Positions 61,878-64,000 of a DNA stretch of 64,000 nt are shown piece by piece. Where the stretch lies: positions 62,001 through 126,000 of the forward strand of contig NZ_JPOS01000034.1 in assembly GCF_000759025.1 (NCBI RefSeq). Reading direction: 5' to 3'. The translations under genes were made by a program, and so were the position numbers. The stretch's first letter is position 1. Every line of letters starts with the position of its first letter. Source of the stretch: Phaeodactylibacter xiamenensis (GTDB lineage: Bacteria; Bacteroidota; Bacteroidia; Chitinophagales; Saprospiraceae). The notes under the pieces are model-generated. The model saw only the letters and a list, made by a program, of their open reading frames with translations. It searched no databases and was not told where the DNA came from.

Positions 61878-62843
61878 TTATTCCACCATTCTGACCGAGT
61901 TGAGGTTGCCTGCCCAGTCATATTCCTTGATGGGATTGACCGGATCGGTGATCCATTGCCCGTCTACGATGAATTTGTACAGGTGTTTGCCACCCGTTAG
62001 CGGCAGGCTGACCACCCAGGCTTTACCTTCGCGGTGCATCCTCAGAGCGCGGTCTTCCCAATCGGTAAAGGAACCCGCCAGGTGGACTTCTTCCGCGTCT
62101 TCGAAACCCGCCAGGCGAAACTGTGTCTCCCGCTTGATTTCATAAACGGAGTTGAGGGTGGCATATTGGTTCCTGACAGTCTGAGGGTTGTTGGGGTCGG
62201 GCATCCACTCGCCATCTACAATGAATTTGTATTCATAGCGGCCGGCATCGAGGCTCAGGCAGGTTTCCCAACCACCATCCACTTTTTGCATGGTGAAAGC
62301 AGATTCGTCCCAGGCATTGAAGTTGCCGCTGAGGACTACTTTGCCGGCATCCGGATAGCCGGGAAGGAAAAAGCAATCGTCAGCAGTTGTGTCTGGCCGG
62401 GCGGTGTATAGCTCCATATTGTAGGTCTCCTTCCAGAAAGTGCCTGTGGGCGTGGTTTTGCCTTTGTTGCGAATGGCCTCAGAAGGTTCTGCCCAAAACT
62501 TCCCGTTGACGACAAACTTGAATTCCCAGCGGAAGGCATCATCGAAGTCTTCGATCCGTTTGCGGAGCTGATAACGGCCTTCGCCTACTTTTTTCATCCG
62601 CCATTCCTCCGCAGACCAATTATTGAAATCCCCGGCAACGGCAACCGATTCTACGTCGATGTCTTCAAAGTCAGTCATCCAGAAAGAACCGGTCCGGGAA
62701 GCCTCTTCAAAGTACCGGATGTCAAATTCGAAAACGATATCATCGCCTTCGAAAAAATAGGCATGATACGGCTCCTGGCTCTGCAAAGGTATTTGCAAGG
62801 CACCCAAAAGGCAGATCATGATATATAAGTGCGGTGTTTTCAT
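61878..62843 (-). CDS. Secreted protein with three CBM48/AMPK-type glycogen-binding domains
   Basis: A 321-residue protein with a signal peptide (IMICLLGALQIPLQS). Three consecutive domains have the AMPK1-CBM/CBM48 pattern: VAVAGDFNNWSAEEWRMKK with FKFVVNGKFW; VVLSGNFNAWDESAFTMQK with YKFIVDGEW; VHLAGSFTDWEDRALRMHR with YKFIVDGQW. No catalytic domain is attached, so it is a binding or scaffold protein for alpha-glucans or similar polymers. It is 6 bp downstream of the aspartyl protease gene. Confidence 0.88.
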   Translation of the reverse strand: MKTPHLYIMICLLGALQIPLQSQEPYHAYFFEGDDIVFEFDIRYFEEASRTGSFWMTDFEDIDVESVAVAGDFNNWSAEEWRMKKVGEGRYQLRKRIEDFDDAFRWEFKFVVNGKFWAEPSEAIRNKGKTTPTGTFWKETYNMELYTARPDTTADDCFFLPGYPDAGKVVLSGNFNAWDESAFTMQKVDGGWETCLSLDAGRYEYKFIVDGEWMPDPNNPQTVRNQYATLNSVYEIKRETQFRLAGFEDAEEVHLAGSFTDWEDRALRMHREGKAWVVSLPLTGGKHLYKFIVDGQWITDPVNPIKEYDWAGNLNSVRMVE

Positions 62844-62849
62844 TCCTTT

Positions 62850-63836
62850 TTAAGGTTGATACCATTGAAAGAAGTACAACTTTTTCTTCTTATAGTTGAT
62901 CAGGGTACGGCGGACGCACAGGAATTCGTACCCAATGAGTCCGTCAAGTCGTGTTCTGTAAGTGCGGTTGAAGGTATGCATGTTGGTCAGCAGAGTTCGC
63001 ATTCCGGAGCATCTTTGCCCGCCTGAACGAAAGCGGTACAATTTACCTGCGATGACCTCCAGCTCCTGTTGTCCCGACATGCCTGCCAGATGAGTCCGCC
63101 TGCTGATTTTGAAATGGTCAAGAACAGCTCTGTTCACGCGGTTGTGCAGGAGATTGAGTTCTGCACCGGAATCCAGTCCAAGCCTGAGGGCTTTACCGTC
63201 CACTTCGCCATTGATAACCAGAAAGTGCTTGTCCATTGTTACACGGAGACTATCGGTCGGCTTTTCGTAGAAAGCCAGGGTGTCCATGCGGTTGCCTTCT
63301 TTGTCAAGGGCGGTCAGGGTCAGCTGTTTGAGCTGAAAGTCAATCATGAGTTCGTAGTTTTCCACTACGTTGTAGCCCAGAAGCCCAAGGAGACGGATGT
63401 TCTTTTTGCGCTCAATATGATTGAGGTCTATGATGTCTGCATACAGCCGGTCGTATCTCAGGGAGTCAATAGTGAAGTCTCTGACTGTTGCTTCCCGGAG
63501 GTCTTTGATGGCACCGGTCATGCTCATGCCCACTGTATTTGGTGCTGACCGCCCTCCGGAGTAGTGGCGTGCGTTCAGAATGAGCTTGCTGGAGCCGGTA
63601 TCGAGTATGAAGTTGCCGGACTGCCCGGCTACTTCCGCCTGTATTAGTATCAGGTGGCCAGCCAGCTTGAATGGAATCCGGATAGTCATGGGGGAAAGCC
63701 GCTCAGCATTGAGGAACTGTGGCGGCGCTACCTGTCTCTGCCCTACTACAGGGTACGGTACCGGGAATGGGGATGCACTACCCAAGACCGGCAGAGCTGC
63801 AAGTACCATCGCTAATAGAAACAGTCGGGATAACAT
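62850..63836 (-). CDS. Two-lobed retropepsin-like aspartyl protease
   Basis: A 328-residue protein from the second Met (63834-63836), which starts a signal peptide (LSRLFLLAMVLAALPVLGS). Two retropepsin-like halves are visible: catalytic Asp79 in FILDTGSSKLIL and Asp222 in LGLDSGAELNLL, each followed by flap-like segments (GLLGYNVVENYELMIDF; GLIGYEFL). Both aspartates are present, so an active single-chain pepsin-like enzyme is plausible. Exported. It probably forms a two-gene operon with the CBM48 protein. Confidence 0.85.
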   Translation of the reverse strand: MLSRLFLLAMVLAALPVLGSASPFPVPYPVVGQRQVAPPQFLNAERLSPMTIRIPFKLAGHLILIQAEVAGQSGNFILDTGSSKLILNARHYSGGRSAPNTVGMSMTGAIKDLREATVRDFTIDSLRYDRLYADIIDLNHIERKKNIRLLGLLGYNVVENYELMIDFQLKQLTLTALDKEGNRMDTLAFYEKPTDSLRVTMDKHFLVINGEVDGKALRLGLDSGAELNLLHNRVNRAVLDHFKISRRTHLAGMSGQQELEVIAGKLYRFRSGGQRCSGMRTLLTNMHTFNRTYRTRLDGLIGYEFLCVRRTLINYKKKKLYFFQWYQP

Positions 63837-63951
63837 AGTGTGTCGGTGGTGATTTCGATACACCTAAATATGTGGAATCAGATCGCATGTTGCATCTTCT
63901 TTCTACGAAACCTGACAGATAGCCGACAAGGCAGAAGGGTGGGATAGGGGC

Positions 63952-63980
63952 AAAAAAAAACTGCCCGGCTAAGCGGGCAG
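63952..63980 (-). terminator. Terminator of an off-window minus-strand gene
   Basis: Stem CTGCCCG / CGGGCAG at 63961-63980 followed on the minus strand by nine T residues. It ends a transcript coming from beyond the right edge. Confidence 0.85.
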
Positions 63981-64000
63981 CACCATACTACTGCATACTG

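Overview
The window comes from a Bacteroidota chromosome, most likely the Saprospiria (Lewinella-type) branch. The lineage placement is inference. The supporting signs are a SusC/RagA receptor, type IX secretion (T9SS) C-terminal signals of both kinds, many Bacteroidota-style lipoproteins, TAnnTTTG-type -7 promoter boxes and a roughly balanced base composition. No tRNA, rRNA or CRISPR array was seen.

Layout. 1-5.5 kb (minus strand): a SusC-like receptor cut by the window edge, a small SWIM zinc-finger protein, a twin-arginine LD-carboxypeptidase and an HTTM membrane protein. 5.5-10.4 kb: an accessory stretch with a lipoprotein, a T9SS-exported protein behind a six-unit 8-bp tandem repeat, a small HTH-like gene, and a truncated second copy of the HTTM gene sharing a 176-bp perfectly identical block with the first. 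10.5-13.8 kb: a secreted nucleotide pyrophosphatase/phosphodiesterase, a helical orphan protein and a small exported protein. 14.5-22.4 kb (minus): a three-gene operon of YqiJ-like NfeD/OB-fold protein, flotillin, and a 1608-residue DUF3686-type AAA+ ATPase. 22.8-33.6 kb (plus): a compact six-gene run of AAA/PD-(D/E)XK protein, SWIM-SNF2 helicase and a complete type I Wadjet set jetA-jetB-jetC-jetD. 34-41.5 kb: a GT-C-like TPR membrane protein, psuG, a TPR histidine kinase with its LytTR response regulator, and two small exported coiled-coil proteins. 41.8-48.6 kb: a 2259-residue T9SS type B surface protein ending in five 51-residue repeats. 48.6-51.3 kb (minus): a fused RelE/ParE-like, superfamily 1 helicase and ankyrin protein. 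51.4-56 kb: orphan proteins, an RlmI-type methyltransferase and an intact IS4-family insertion sequence. 56-60.5 kb (plus): an envelope operon with lpoB, a COG3014-like lipoprotein, a beta-barrel-like protein and a GNAT plus cyclic-nucleotide-binding protein. 60.5-63.9 kb (minus): a small membrane protein, lipoprotein MsrA, a triple CBM48/AMPK-CBM protein and a two-lobed aspartyl protease.

The most interesting region is 14.5-33.6 kb. A Wadjet DNA-clearance system is preceded on the same strand, with gaps of only 8 and 33 bp, by a SNF2 translocase and a nuclease-fold AAA protein, and it diverges from a flotillin/giant-ATPase membrane operon. Wadjet and the flotillin trio are known on their own; whether they form one extended defence island is the main open question. 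The RelE-like/helicase/ankyrin fusion at 48.6 kb and several long imperfect palindromes placed at gene ends are the other leads.
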